Shown one piece after another: positions 1-8,481 of a stretch of 64,000 nucleotides of DNA (position 1 is the stretch's first letter; each line of letters begins with the position of its first letter). Both the position numbers and the translations under genes were made by a program. Under the pieces are notes generated by a model. It worked only from the letters and a program-made list of their open reading frames with translations. It did not search any database and was not told the DNA's origin. The stretch is taken from NCBI RefSeq assembly GCF_001654915.1, contig NZ_LXEQ01000038.1; one strand, written 5' to 3'. This DNA comes from Buttiauxella ferragutiae. Lineage in GTDB: Bacteria; Pseudomonadota; Gammaproteobacteria; Enterobacterales; Enterobacteriaceae.

Positions 1-626
1 AAAACCCGCATCATCTGCAACAACTCATTCGTCTGCCGAGTCAGCAGGCTGATGAAGAGACAGGATTGTATTACAACCGCCATCGTTATTATGACCCGCA
101 GCAGGGGCGGTATATTACCCAGGATCCGATTGGGTTGAGGGGGGGGGATTTATATAAATATACGAATAATCCAGTGCAGGAGGTTGATCCACTGGGTTTG
201 GTTAACCTATTTGACATAATTTGGGTTGATGAAATTGAAGGAACAACCTCTATTGATCTAATAGGATCACTTGATATTGTTACATTAGGCGGAAATGCTG
301 GCTTTGGTGTTGCGTTTAGTAAAAAGAAAGGTGATTGGATTTCAGATATTTGCTTCTATCTGGCTGCATGTGGACATATGGGTTCAGGAGGTAATGTCGG
401 AGCAGTTCTGACCGTAACAACCTCAGGTGCTCAACCGTCGACAGGGGTAGGACGCTCAGGTGGGATTGGCGCAAGTGGTGGGGCTTTTGGACGATTTGGC
501 ATTGCGATACAGGATGATTTAGACAATCCAGGTTCACCTTTAACATCAGCTAGTATTGGTGTCGGCGCTGGTTATTATTCAGGAAGCCTTGTTTGTCAAA
601 CACCTCAAATCTGCTTGGTTAATTAA
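1..626 (+). CDS. Rhs polymorphic toxin, C-terminal part (cut by window start)
   Basis: The reading frame is open from the window edge (first full codon at base 3) to the stop at 624-626, so this is the 3' end of a larger gene. The first ~65 residues are the conserved end of an Rhs core: GLYYNRHRYYDPQQGRYITQ, then DPIGL, closing with DPLGL, the motif after which the variable tip is released by autocleavage in Rhs proteins. The ~140-residue tip that follows is glycine-rich and AT-rich and matches no toxin family I recognise; several hydrophobic stretches could suit a membrane-active toxin, but that is inference. A run of nine G (139-147) lies just before the tip. Rhs proteins are usually delivered by type VI secretion. 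Rhs identity is certain; tip function unknown. Confidence 0.9.
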   Translation, partial: NPHHLQQLIRLPSQQADEETGLYYNRHRYYDPQQGRYITQDPIGLRGGDLYKYTNNPVQEVDPLGLVNLFDIIWVDEIEGTTSIDLIGSLDIVTLGGNAGFGVAFSKKKGDWISDICFYLAACGHMGSGGNVGAVLTVTTSGAQPSTGVGRSGGIGASGGAFGRFGIAIQDDLDNPGSPLTSASIGVGAGYYSGSLVCQTPQICLVN

Positions 627-637
627 AAGGAATATTT

Positions 638-1034
638 ATGCGATCTTTGAATATTTTAGTAATTATGCTCGTTGTATGCGCCTGTACTCCAATAGATGTG
701 GATTTGGCACAAAAATGTGTTGATAGATTTCATTCTATGTATGAAAAAAAAGAGTATGCTGAAATTTATGCCGAAACATCTAGTGTACTTAAAATTGAAG
801 CAACGGAAGAGCAATTTGTAAGTGTTTTAACTGAAGCTGAGAATAAATATTTGGGGGTATTCAAAAAATCGACATTGAAAAGTAAAAAAATCATATTATT
901 TATTTAGTAATAATGAGATTGTATTGACATATATCTCAGAGTATACAAAAAGAAATGTTTATGAGGTTTTTGTCTATGAAATAGTTAATGGCGCAATGAA
1001 ATTAAAAGGATATCATTATGATTCTATTAATTAA
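638..1034 (+). pseudogene. Candidate Rhs immunity lipoprotein, frameshifted
   Basis: Starts 11 bases after the Rhs stop, behind a good ribosome site (AAAAGGA). The N-terminus MRSLNILVIMLVVCAC is a lipoprotein-type signal (lipobox VCAC, Cys16, with an unusual Cys at -2). Reading as written gives 89 residues ending at 907. Removing one A from the A7 run at 884-890 gives 131 residues ending at 1034; the restored tail (SYYLFSNNEIVLTYI and onward) has the same composition and charge pattern as the head. Position directly after an Rhs tip is where cognate immunity genes sit, and a lipoprotein would fit a toxin acting in the periplasm or on the inner membrane. The break may be a real mutation, slippage, or a base-call error. 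No family recognised. Confidence 0.6.
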
Positions 1035-1065
1035 TGCGTCGTATATTATGTAGTATTATCCTTTA

Positions 1066-1265
1066 ATGTACTTTGTCTACGATACCCTGGACCGGCTGAC
1101 GCAGGAAAGCGGCTTTGACGGCAGAACACAGCGTTACCACTACGGCCCCACCGGGCAGCGCATCCGCAGCGAAGATGCGCACTGTTTTTACCATTACGAT
1201 CGCTACGGCAGGCTGACGGAAAAGGATGAACGGCGCATTCACCCGCACGGCAGCATCACGCACCA
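1066..1265 (+). pseudogene. Orphan Rhs core fragment
   Basis: About 65 codons in one frame resemble the YD-repeat core of Rhs proteins: YDTLDRLTQESGFDGRTQRY and later FYHYDRYGRLTEKDERRI. In intact Rhs proteins these pieces lie much further apart, so the stretch looks like an internally deleted remnant. There is no Rhs start or end, and the similarity stops at about 1262, immediately before the flk stop codon (1266-1268, read from the minus strand). Such displaced core and tip fragments are typical leftovers of tip replacement at rhs loci. It is not expected to encode a working protein. Confidence 0.75.
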
Positions 1266-2270
1266 CTACAACACAATCCACAGCAGTGCCATGACCACAA
1301 CCAGCGCAACCAGCGCCATGCCTGGTCGCGCACTCACGACTTTCATCGGCTCGATAAACGGTGCCCAGATTGGGCTGGCTATAGGCTGAATATGATGTGT
1401 CTCAAGCGCCGCTGGCTGGCGTTGCGCCCGCTTTAAAAACACCTGATTCAAAATATCCTGCACTTGTGCTGCGGACAGTAACGTCTGTGGCGTCGCCTGG
1501 AAGCGTTGCTGGGAGTAATCGGTCATCTCTTGCCATTCAGCCGGTTCCAGTGGCTGCTTCAGTGCGGCCTGAATGGTATGCAGGGTAGGCGCATTTTGCT
1601 GACTCAATGTCTGGCGCGCTTGCAGCCAGGTGGTCAGCAAAGTGAAGTGTTTGGCTGGAATCAGTTCGCCTGTTTTCACGCCAGAAAGCTCAAGCATCGA
1701 TTGCCAGATTAATTTTCCGGATTCGCCCGTCGCGGCGGTCAGTTTGGCGACCTGTTTATTTAACGAGTTATGCTCTGCCGGAAGCAGCGGGCGGTCGGTG
1801 GCCTGGCGCTGTTGCGGTTGTGGGATCGCCAGTTGGTTATTTTGCAATAACGTCAGCACGCTTTTGAGCTGCTCTGGGGTGAGCTGACTTAGCGCAGTCT
1901 GGCCAAATTGCTGGCGAATGTAGTCGCTGACAGCCTGGCGATTATTGCCCTGCGCCAGCAATTCGCTGAGCTGCTGAACCACCTGGCGTGTGGCGTGGCT
2001 GGTTTGAGCCACGCTAACTCGCTGATTAAGATTTTGTTCGGCTGCCGGGAAGTGGCGCGACAACAGTGGTGTTTCACTTTTTAGCCCGAGATCATGCTTG
2101 AGTCCCGCCCACACTTCAGCACTTTGTTGCTGGTTTAGCGCAACAATTCGCGTGATCAATCGTTCCAGAACGGTACGCTGTTTGGAGGAAAGCGGAAATT
2201 CGCCTGCCGCAGAAGGTGTGGAGGGAGGTTCCCCCGAAGGACGCGTAGCCGCCCCTTGAATGGGTTGCAT
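1266..2270 (-). CDS. flk: Flagellar biosynthesis regulator Flk
   Basis: 334 residues (E. coli Flk 331). Known role: an inner-membrane protein that couples flagellar hook assembly to late gene expression by preventing premature FlgM/hook-length-control secretion. The sequence is mostly soluble and Gln-rich with a single C-terminal membrane anchor (ALVALVVVMALLWIVL) that runs to the stop, as in the family. The ATG at 2270 is preceded by AAAGGA at suitable spacing. It is divergent from pdxB, the same arrangement as in E. coli. The downstream end touches Rhs debris, so the neighbourhood beyond the stop has been rearranged while the gene itself stays full length. Confidence 0.9.
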   Translation of the reverse strand: MQPIQGAATRPSGEPPSTPSAAGEFPLSSKQRTVLERLITRIVALNQQQSAEVWAGLKHDLGLKSETPLLSRHFPAAEQNLNQRVSVAQTSHATRQVVQQLSELLAQGNNRQAVSDYIRQQFGQTALSQLTPEQLKSVLTLLQNNQLAIPQPQQRQATDRPLLPAEHNSLNKQVAKLTAATGESGKLIWQSMLELSGVKTGELIPAKHFTLLTTWLQARQTLSQQNAPTLHTIQAALKQPLEPAEWQEMTDYSQQRFQATPQTLLSAAQVQDILNQVFLKRAQRQPAALETHHIQPIASPIWAPFIEPMKVVSARPGMALVALVVVMALLWIVL

Positions 2271-2374
2271 AGTCTAAAAATCCTTTGTCGTTCCCCGGCT
2301 CAAGTATGCCAGGCCGCAAGATTATGGCACACTATCGGGCTTATTCTCGACGTTTAACAAACAGGTAGCGTAAA

Positions 2375-3505
2375 GTGAAAATCCTCGTTGACGAAAATAT
2401 GCCCTATGCACGCGAATTGTTCAGTCGCCTTGGTGATGTGACTGCTGTTCCCGGGCGCCCGATCCCAGTCTGTGAACTGGCGGATGCCGAGGCATTAATG
2501 GTGCGCTCGGTCACCAAAGTAAATGCCGATTTGCTTGATGGCAAAGGGATTAAATTTGTCGGTACGGCAACGGCGGGTACTGACCACGTTGACGAGAACT
2601 ACCTTGAGCGCGCGGGTATCGCGTTTTCTGCAGCCCCTGGTTGCAACGCTATCGCCGTTGTCGAATACGTCTTTTCTTCACTGTTAATGTTAGCTGAACG
2701 TGATGGTTTCGAGTTGGCCGACCGCACGGTGGGGATTGTTGGCGTCGGTAACGTCGGTTCACGCTTGCGGGCACGCCTTGAAGCCTTCGGCGTTCGTACA
2801 CTACTTTGCGATCCACCTCGCGCGGATCGTGGCGACACAGGCGATTTCCAGCCGCTGGAAACGCTGGTGCGCGAAGCGGATGTGCTGACATTCCACACGC
2901 CATTGTTCAAAGATGGCCCATACAAATCGCTGCATCTTGCCGATGAAAAACTGATCTCAAGCCTTAAACCAGGCAGCATTCTGATTAACGCCTGTCGTGG
3001 CCCGGTGGTCGATAACGCCGCGCTGCTGAAGTGTCTGGAAAATGGCCAGGATCTTAGCGTGGTGCTGGATGTCTGGGAACCAGAGCCAGACCTCAATGTG
3101 GCGTTGCTCGATAAAGTCGATATTGGCACCTCACACATTGCCGGCTACACGCTGGAAGGCAAAGCACGCGGCACCACGCAGGTGTTTGAAGCATTCAGTG
3201 AGTTTATTGGGCAGAAACAACAAGTGGCGTTAGACACTTTATTGCCCGCCCCTGAATTCGGTCGCATTACCCTGCATGGTCCGCTCGATCAGCCGACACT
3301 CAAAAGACTGGTTCATCTGGTGTATGATGTGCGCCGCGATGATGCCCCGTTGCGTAAAGTGGCGGGAATACCTGGTGAGTTTGACAAGTTACGCAAAAAC
3401 TACCTGGAACGCCGTGAATGGTCATCGCTGTATATTCAGTGTGATGATGAATCTGCGGCACAAACACTGCAAAATCTCGGTTTTAGCGCAGTTTATACCC
3501 GCTAG
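2375..3505 (+). CDS. pdxB: Erythronate-4-phosphate dehydrogenase
   Basis: 376 residues (E. coli 378). Oxidises 4-phospho-erythronate to 2-oxo-3-hydroxy-4-phosphobutanoate, the second step of DXP-dependent pyridoxal phosphate synthesis, in the cytosol. The sequence shows the D-2-hydroxyacid dehydrogenase layout: a substrate domain, then an NAD-binding Rossmann motif (GIVGVGNVGSRL, about residues 120-131), the catalytic Arg in NACRGPVV and the His in TSHIAGYT, followed by the PdxB dimerisation domain. Start is GTG at 2375, as in E. coli, beginning VKILVDENMPYARELF. It heads a co-directional run with usg, truA and dedA. Confidence 0.96.
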   Translation: MKILVDENMPYARELFSRLGDVTAVPGRPIPVCELADAEALMVRSVTKVNADLLDGKGIKFVGTATAGTDHVDENYLERAGIAFSAAPGCNAIAVVEYVFSSLLMLAERDGFELADRTVGIVGVGNVGSRLRARLEAFGVRTLLCDPPRADRGDTGDFQPLETLVREADVLTFHTPLFKDGPYKSLHLADEKLISSLKPGSILINACRGPVVDNAALLKCLENGQDLSVVLDVWEPEPDLNVALLDKVDIGTSHIAGYTLEGKARGTTQVFEAFSEFIGQKQQVALDTLLPAPEFGRITLHGPLDQPTLKRLVHLVYDVRRDDAPLRKVAGIPGEFDKLRKNYLERREWSSLYIQCDDESAAQTLQNLGFSAVYTR

Positions 3506-3516
3506 CCTTAATCTTT

Positions 3517-3544
3517 GTCCCATCGGGCGAATGTCCGGTGGGAC
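3517..3544 (+). terminator. Stem-loop between pdxB and usg
   Basis: GTCCCATCGG (3517-3526) pairs with CCGGTGGGAC (3535-3544) with one weak pair and an 8-base loop, followed by a short T run (3548-3551). It could be a leaky terminator or attenuator reducing transcription into usg; the short T run makes full termination doubtful. Confidence 0.4.
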
Positions 3545-3574
3545 GCTGTTTTATCAAGTCTGGAGTAAACCAAC

Positions 3575-4588
3575 ATGTCTGAAGGCTGGAATATTGCCGT
3601 TTTAGGTGCCACGGGTGCCGTAGGCGCAGCTGTGATTGAACTGCTTGCCGAACGCCAGTTCCCGGTTGGTGAATTGTATGCCCTGGCGCGTAATGATAGC
3701 GCGGGTGAAAACATTCGTTATGAAGGCAAAACGGTGATGGTTCAGGATGCTGAATCATTTGACTGGACTCAGGTTCAGCTCGCGTTCTTCGTGGCAGGCG
3801 TTGAAGCCACGGCGCGTTACGCAGAAGAAGCCACTAACGCCGGTTGCCTGGTGATTGACTCCAGCGGCCTGTTCGCCATGGAACACGATGTGCCGTTAGT
3901 GGTGCCTGACGTGAATCCTTTTGTGTTGGGTGAATACCGCAATCGCAACCTGGTGGCTGTTGCCGATAGCCTGACCAGCCAATTGCTGACCGCGCTGAAA
4001 CCGCTGATTGAACAAGGCGGTTTGTCGCGCATTCAGGTGACCAATTTACTGGCGGCTTCTGGGCGTGGCAAAAGTGCAGTCGATGCGCTGGCCGGGCAAA
4101 GTGCGCGTTTGCTGAATGGTTTGCCAATCGAAGATACCGATTTGTTTGGTCGCCAGTTGGCCTTCAACATGCTGCCATTAGTGCCAGATGCGGAAGGCAG
4201 CGTGCCTGCTGAACGCCGCCTGGTGAATGAAGTGCGTAAAGTGTTGCAGGACGAAGGCGTGATGATTTCTGCGAGTATGGTTCAGGCTCCGGTATTTTAC
4301 GGTCACGCACAAATGGTCAACTTCGAAGCGATGCGCCCGCTGGCCGCTGAAGAAGTGCGTGATGCGTTTGGCCAGTTTGAAGATATCGAGCTTTCTGAAG
4401 AAGGGCAGTTCCCGACTCAGGTTTCCGATGCTTCCGGCAGCTCACATCTTTCTATTGGTTGTATTCATAATGATTACGGTATGCCTGAGCAGATTCAATT
4501 CTGGTCTGTTGCCGATAACGTGCGTTTCGGTGGCGCGTTGATGGCGGTGAAAACAGCTGAAAAATTAGTGCAGGAGTATATGTACTAA
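3575..4588 (+). CDS. usg: Usg, aspartate-semialdehyde dehydrogenase-like protein
   Basis: 337 residues, matching E. coli Usg in length. Belongs to the aspartate-beta-semialdehyde dehydrogenase fold: N-terminal NADP-type Rossmann motif (VLGATGAVGAAVIELL) and the C-terminal dimerisation domain. The segment that carries the catalytic Cys in true dehydrogenases (NCTT-type motif) reads ADSLTSQL here, so the nucleophile appears lost and no dehydrogenase activity should be assumed. Its function is not established. The stop overlaps the truA start in TAATG, implying coupled translation. Confidence 0.9.
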   Translation: MSEGWNIAVLGATGAVGAAVIELLAERQFPVGELYALARNDSAGENIRYEGKTVMVQDAESFDWTQVQLAFFVAGVEATARYAEEATNAGCLVIDSSGLFAMEHDVPLVVPDVNPFVLGEYRNRNLVAVADSLTSQLLTALKPLIEQGGLSRIQVTNLLAASGRGKSAVDALAGQSARLLNGLPIEDTDLFGRQLAFNMLPLVPDAEGSVPAERRLVNEVRKVLQDEGVMISASMVQAPVFYGHAQMVNFEAMRPLAAEEVRDAFGQFEDIELSEEGQFPTQVSDASGSSHLSIGCIHNDYGMPEQIQFWSVADNVRFGGALMAVKTAEKLVQEYMY

Positions 4589-5403
4589 TGTCCGACGTGT
4601 TACCTGAAATACCGCGGCGTAAAATTGCGCTCGGCATTGAGTATGACGGCAGTAAATATTATGGCTGGCAGCGCCAGAACGAAGTGCGCAGCGTGCAGGA
4701 GAAGCTCGAAAAAGCGCTCTCTAAAGTGGCGAATGAGCCGATTCACGTGTTCTGCGCAGGACGAACGGATGCTGGTGTGCATGCCACCGGTCAGGTCGTG
4801 CATTTCGAAACCCGTATGGATCGTAAAGATGCCGCATGGACTCTGGGTGCAAATGCGAATTTACCTGGAGACATTGCGGTGCGTTGGGTTAAAGCTGTGC
4901 CGGACGATTTCCATGCCCGATTCAGCGCCACGGCGCGTCGCTACCGATATGTCATCTATAACGAACGGCTGCGTCCGGCTGTGATGGGGCAGGGTGTGAC
5001 GCACTTTTATCACCCGCTTGACGCCGATAAGATGCACCGTGCAGCGCAGTGTCTGTTGGGCGAGAACGATTTTACCTCGTTCCGGGCGGTGCAGTGCCAG
5101 TCGCGCACACCGTGGCGTAACCTGATGCACATCACCGTGACCCGTTATGGCTCATACGTGGTGGTGGACATCAAAGCGAACGCATTTGTGCATCATATGG
5201 TGCGTAACATTGTTGGCAGCTTGATGGAAATTGGTTGTGGGAATCAGGACGAAAACTGGATGGCGCAATTGCTGGCGGCGAAAGACCGCAAGCTGGCAGC
5301 AGCCACCGGTAAAGCAGAAGGTCTGTACTTAGTCTGCGTTGATTATCCTGAACATTTTGCGTTACCTAAACCCCCGATGGGTCCACTTTTTTTAGCTGAC
5401 TGA
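4588..5403 (+). CDS. truA: tRNA pseudouridine(38-40) synthase TruA
   Basis: 271 residues (E. coli 270). Converts uridines 38, 39 and 40 of the tRNA anticodon stem-loop to pseudouridine. The catalytic aspartate is in CAGRTDAGVHATGQV (Asp61 here, Asp60 in E. coli); the conserved Tyr/Arg motif region RRYRYVI and the FVHHMVRNIVG segment near the C-terminus are present. The ATG lies inside the usg stop (TAATG), so it is probably translated by reinitiation. Confidence 0.97.
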   Translation: MSDVLPEIPRRKIALGIEYDGSKYYGWQRQNEVRSVQEKLEKALSKVANEPIHVFCAGRTDAGVHATGQVVHFETRMDRKDAAWTLGANANLPGDIAVRWVKAVPDDFHARFSATARRYRYVIYNERLRPAVMGQGVTHFYHPLDADKMHRAAQCLLGENDFTSFRAVQCQSRTPWRNLMHITVTRYGSYVVVDIKANAFVHHMVRNIVGSLMEIGCGNQDENWMAQLLAAKDRKLAAATGKAEGLYLVCVDYPEHFALPKPPMGPLFLAD

Positions 5404-5427
5404 CCCTTGTCGAAAAGGTAGATAACT

Positions 5428-6087
5428 ATGGAATTTATCCGCTTTATTATTGATTTTATTTTGCACATTGATGTGCATTTGGCGGAGTTGGTTGCGCAGT
5501 ATGGTGTCTGGGTTTACGCCATTCTGTTTTTGATTTTGTTCTGTGAAACCGGCCTGGTGGTGACACCATTCTTGCCTGGCGACTCTTTATTGTTTGTTGC
5601 CGGTACGCTGGCTGCCTTGCCAACCAACGATCTGAATGTCCATACCATGGTGATTTTAATGGTCATCGCCGCCATTATTGGCGATGCCGTGAACTACACT
5701 ATCGGGCGGTTGTTTGGAGAAAAGCTGTTCAGTAATCCGGACTCAAAAATCTTCCGCCGCAGTTATCTTGATAAAACCCACGCTTTTTACGAGCGTCACG
5801 GCGGAAAAACGATTATCCTCGCGCGCTTCGTACCGATTGTGCGAACTTTCGCACCGTTCGTCGCCGGGATGGGGCATATGTCCTATCGTCATTTTGCGAT
5901 GTATAACGTGGCCGGTGCGTTGCTGTGGGTACTGTTATTTACCTACGCAGGTTACTGGTTTGGAAACTTCCCGATTGTGCAGGAAAACTTGAAATTACTG
6001 ATAGTGGCGATTATCGTCCTGTCAATTCTGCCGGGTGTCATCGAAGTTCTCCGTCAAAGGTATGCGGCTAAACGCCTACAAAAGTAA
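5428..6087 (+). CDS. dedA: DedA family inner-membrane protein
   Basis: 219 residues, same length as E. coli DedA. A multi-pass membrane protein of the DedA/VTT superfamily, members of which are linked to undecaprenyl-phosphate and phospholipid flipping, envelope homeostasis and drug tolerance. Family motifs are present: ETGLVVTPFLPGDSLLF near residues 42-58 and ARFVPIVRTFAPFVAGM near 132-148, which form the re-entrant helices in the family. Start ATG follows AAGGTAGATAACT. Lies 24 bases after truA and upstream of accD, as in E. coli. Confidence 0.95.
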   Translation: MEFIRFIIDFILHIDVHLAELVAQYGVWVYAILFLILFCETGLVVTPFLPGDSLLFVAGTLAALPTNDLNVHTMVILMVIAAIIGDAVNYTIGRLFGEKLFSNPDSKIFRRSYLDKTHAFYERHGGKTIILARFVPIVRTFAPFVAGMGHMSYRHFAMYNVAGALLWVLLFTYAGYWFGNFPIVQENLKLLIVAIIVLSILPGVIEVLRQRYAAKRLQK

Positions 6088-6225
6088 CCCCATCGCGCGG
6101 TTCGACCACTTTTTTATCCAAAGTCGCGGGCCGTTATGTTTTAATGAGCACCATTTATGGTCTGGGGCAGCTATTGCTGCCACAGAAAAACTGGCATCGA
6201 CCAGGTTCAAGCAGAAAGGTCATCA

Positions 6226-7146
6226 ATGAGCTGGATTGAACGAATTCTCAATAAGAGCAACGTCACCCCTACCCGCAAGGCGAGTATCCCTGAAGGGGTG
6301 TGGACTAAATGCGACAGCTGTGGCCAGGTTTTGTACCGTGCCGAACTGGAACGCAATCTTGAAGTCTGCCCAAAATGCGATCACCACATGCGCATGTCTG
6401 CGCGCGATCGCCTGCACAGCCTGTTAGATGAAGGCTCGCTGTTTGAGTTGGGTAGTGAACTTGAGCCAAAAGATATCCTCAAGTTTAAAGACTCCAAAAA
6501 ATATAAAGATCGTCTGGCATCAGCCCAGAAAGAAACTGGCGAGAAAGATGCGCTGGTGGTGATGAAAGGCACGCTCTATAACATGCCGGTTGTTGCTGTG
6601 GCGTTTGAGTTTGCCTTTATGGGCGGTTCTATGGGTTCTGTTGTGGGCGCGCGTTTTGTGCGTGCCGTTGAACAGGCTCTGGAAGATAATTGCCCGATGA
6701 TTTGCTTCTCCGCATCTGGTGGCGCACGTATGCAGGAAGCGCTGATGTCGCTGATGCAAATGGCGAAAACCAGTGCCGCACTGGCAAAAATGCAAGAACG
6801 CGGTTTGCCGTATATTTCGGTTCTGACTGACCCAACGATGGGTGGGGTTTCTGCAAGCTTTGCGATGCTTGGCGATCTCAACATTGCTGAGCCAAAAGCG
6901 TTGATCGGCTTTGCAGGCCCACGCGTTATCGAACAGACCGTTCGTGAAAAACTGCCGCCGGGCTTCCAGCGCAGTGAGTTCCTGATTGAGAAAGGGGCGA
7001 TCGACATGATCGTTCGCCGTCCGGAAATGCGTCTGAAACTGGCAAGCGTTCTGGCAAAACTGACAAATCAGCCTGCACCAAATCCTGATGCGCCGCGTGA
7101 ACCGCTAGTGGTTCCGGCAGCACCGGAAGAAGGTCACGAGGCCTGA
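6226..7146 (+). CDS. accD: Acetyl-CoA carboxylase carboxyltransferase subunit beta
   Basis: 306 residues (E. coli 304; two extra residues near position 8). With AccA it transfers the carboxyl group from biotin-BCCP to acetyl-CoA to give malonyl-CoA, the committed step of fatty acid synthesis. The N-terminal four-Cys zinc ribbon is clear (Cys29, Cys32, Cys48, Cys51), followed by the crotonase-fold carboxyltransferase domain with FSASGGARMQEA. The ATG at 6226 follows AGAAAGG and gives the family N-terminus MSWIERIL; an upstream in-frame start at 6157 is rejected. The zinc domain is known in E. coli to bind its own mRNA. Confidence 0.97.
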   Translation: MSWIERILNKSNVTPTRKASIPEGVWTKCDSCGQVLYRAELERNLEVCPKCDHHMRMSARDRLHSLLDEGSLFELGSELEPKDILKFKDSKKYKDRLASAQKETGEKDALVVMKGTLYNMPVVAVAFEFAFMGGSMGSVVGARFVRAVEQALEDNCPMICFSASGGARMQEALMSLMQMAKTSAALAKMQERGLPYISVLTDPTMGGVSASFAMLGDLNIAEPKALIGFAGPRVIEQTVREKLPPGFQRSEFLIEKGAIDMIVRRPEMRLKLASVLAKLTNQPAPNPDAPREPLVVPAAPEEGHEA

Positions 7147-7154
7147 TTGTTAAT

Positions 7155-7185
7155 AAGGGCAGGCCGCACAGGTTCTGCCCTTTTT
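7155..7185 (+). terminator. Intrinsic terminator after accD
   Basis: AAGGGCAG (7155-7162) pairs with CTGCCCTT (7175-7182) around a 12-base loop, running into TTTTTC. It lies 9 bases past the accD stop and ends just before folC, so folC may need its own promoter or readthrough. Confidence 0.75.
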
Positions 7186-7212
7186 CTTGAACCGTAGCGT
7201 AGAGCGGGCATC

Positions 7213-8481
7213 ATGGAAAAAACTCAAACACCTCAAGCCACGTCGCCCCTTGCCACGTGGCTTTGTTATCTGGAAAACCTCCATTCTAAAACCATCGAGC
7301 TTGGCCTTGAGCGCGTCAAAAAAGTGGCGGCTACGCTTGATGTCCTGAAACCTGCGCCAACGGTGTTTACGGTTGCCGGGACAAATGGCAAAGGCACAAC
7401 TTGCCGTACCCTAGAAAAGGTGTTGATGGCGGCGGGTTACAGCGTTGGTGTGTACAGTTCACCGCATCTGGTGCGTTACACCGAGCGCGTACGCGTACAA
7501 AGCGAAGAGCTGGACGAGGCTTACCACACGGCGGCCTTTGCGCAGATTGAAGCGGCGCGTGGCGAGACATCACTGACCTATTTCGAATACAGCACCTTGT
7601 CGGCCCTGTTGCTGTTTAAGCAACTGGCGGTTGATGTTGTGATTCTTGAAGTGGGTCTGGGCGGGCGCCTGGATGCGACCAATATCGTCGATGCCGATGT
7701 CGCTGTCGTCACCAGTATCGCGCTTGATCACACTGACTGGCTGGGGCCAGATCGCGAAAGCATCGGGCGTGAAAAAGCCGGGGTCTTCCGTGGTGGAAAA
7801 CCTGCTGTCGTCGGTGAGCCGGATATGCCGCAGACCATCGCTGATGTGGCGGCTGAAAAAGGCGCTCATTTGCTGCGCCGTGGTGTGGACTGGTCTTACA
7901 GCGTTGAAGAGAATAGCTGGAGCTTCAAAGACGGGCAGGGCGAGTTGAGTGGGCTGCCGTTGCCACTGGTGCCGCAGCCAAATGCTGCAACGGCGCTGGC
8001 AGCATTGCGCGCAAGCGCGCTGAATGTTAGCGATGACGCTATCATTCAAGGGATTAAAGAGGCGACTCTACCAGGGCGATTCCAGGTCATTTCACAAGCG
8101 CCATTGGTTATTCTGGATGTGGCGCACAATCCCCATGCGGCGGCTTATCTTGCCGGGCGGCTGGCAGAGTTGCCGAAACGTGGCCGCGTGCTGGCGGTCA
8201 TCGGAATGCTGCATGATAAAGACATCGCCGGGACGCTGGCATGTTTGTCCCCGCAAGTCGATAGCTGGTATTGTGCTCCATTAGAAGGGCCACGCGGTGC
8301 GAGTGCTGAACAACTGATTGAACATCTCGGTCAGGGTGAAGTCTACGACACAGTGGCTGAGGCCTGGTATGCTGCCATGAACGCAGCAACGGAAAATGAT
8401 ACCGTGCTGGTGTGTGGTTCATTTCATACAGTAGCCCACGTAATGGAAGCGCTGGACGCGGAGAAAGCAGGTGGCGAGTAA
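7213..8481 (+). CDS. folC: Dihydrofolate synthase / folylpolyglutamate synthase
   Basis: 422 residues, same as E. coli. Adds glutamate to dihydropteroate to make dihydrofolate and then extends the glutamate tail of folates; ATP-dependent Mur-ligase family enzyme of the cytosol. Visible motifs are the P-loop VAGTNGKGTTCRTLE (about residues 54-68), the Mur-ligase SSPHLVRYTERVRV segment, LEVGLGGRLDATN and the C-terminal domain with LDVAHNPHA. The last 11 bases overlap dedD, indicating a translationally coupled pair. Confidence 0.96.
   Translation: MEKTQTPQATSPLATWLCYLENLHSKTIELGLERVKKVAATLDVLKPAPTVFTVAGTNGKGTTCRTLEKVLMAAGYSVGVYSSPHLVRYTERVRVQSEELDEAYHTAAFAQIEAARGETSLTYFEYSTLSALLLFKQLAVDVVILEVGLGGRLDATNIVDADVAVVTSIALDHTDWLGPDRESIGREKAGVFRGGKPAVVGEPDMPQTIADVAAEKGAHLLRRGVDWSYSVEENSWSFKDGQGELSGLPLPLVPQPNAATALAALRASALNVSDDAIIQGIKEATLPGRFQVISQAPLVILDVAHNPHAAAYLAGRLAELPKRGRVLAVIGMLHDKDIAGTLACLSPQVDSWYCAPLEGPRGASAEQLIEHLGQGEVYDTVAEAWYAAMNAATENDTVLVCGSFHTVAHVMEALDAEKAGGE

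Noticed and set aside
6163..6183. Hairpin before accD as a regulatory element
   Set aside because: A 6-bp GGCAGC/GCTGCC stem is present, but it is short, 43 bases from the start and without further support.
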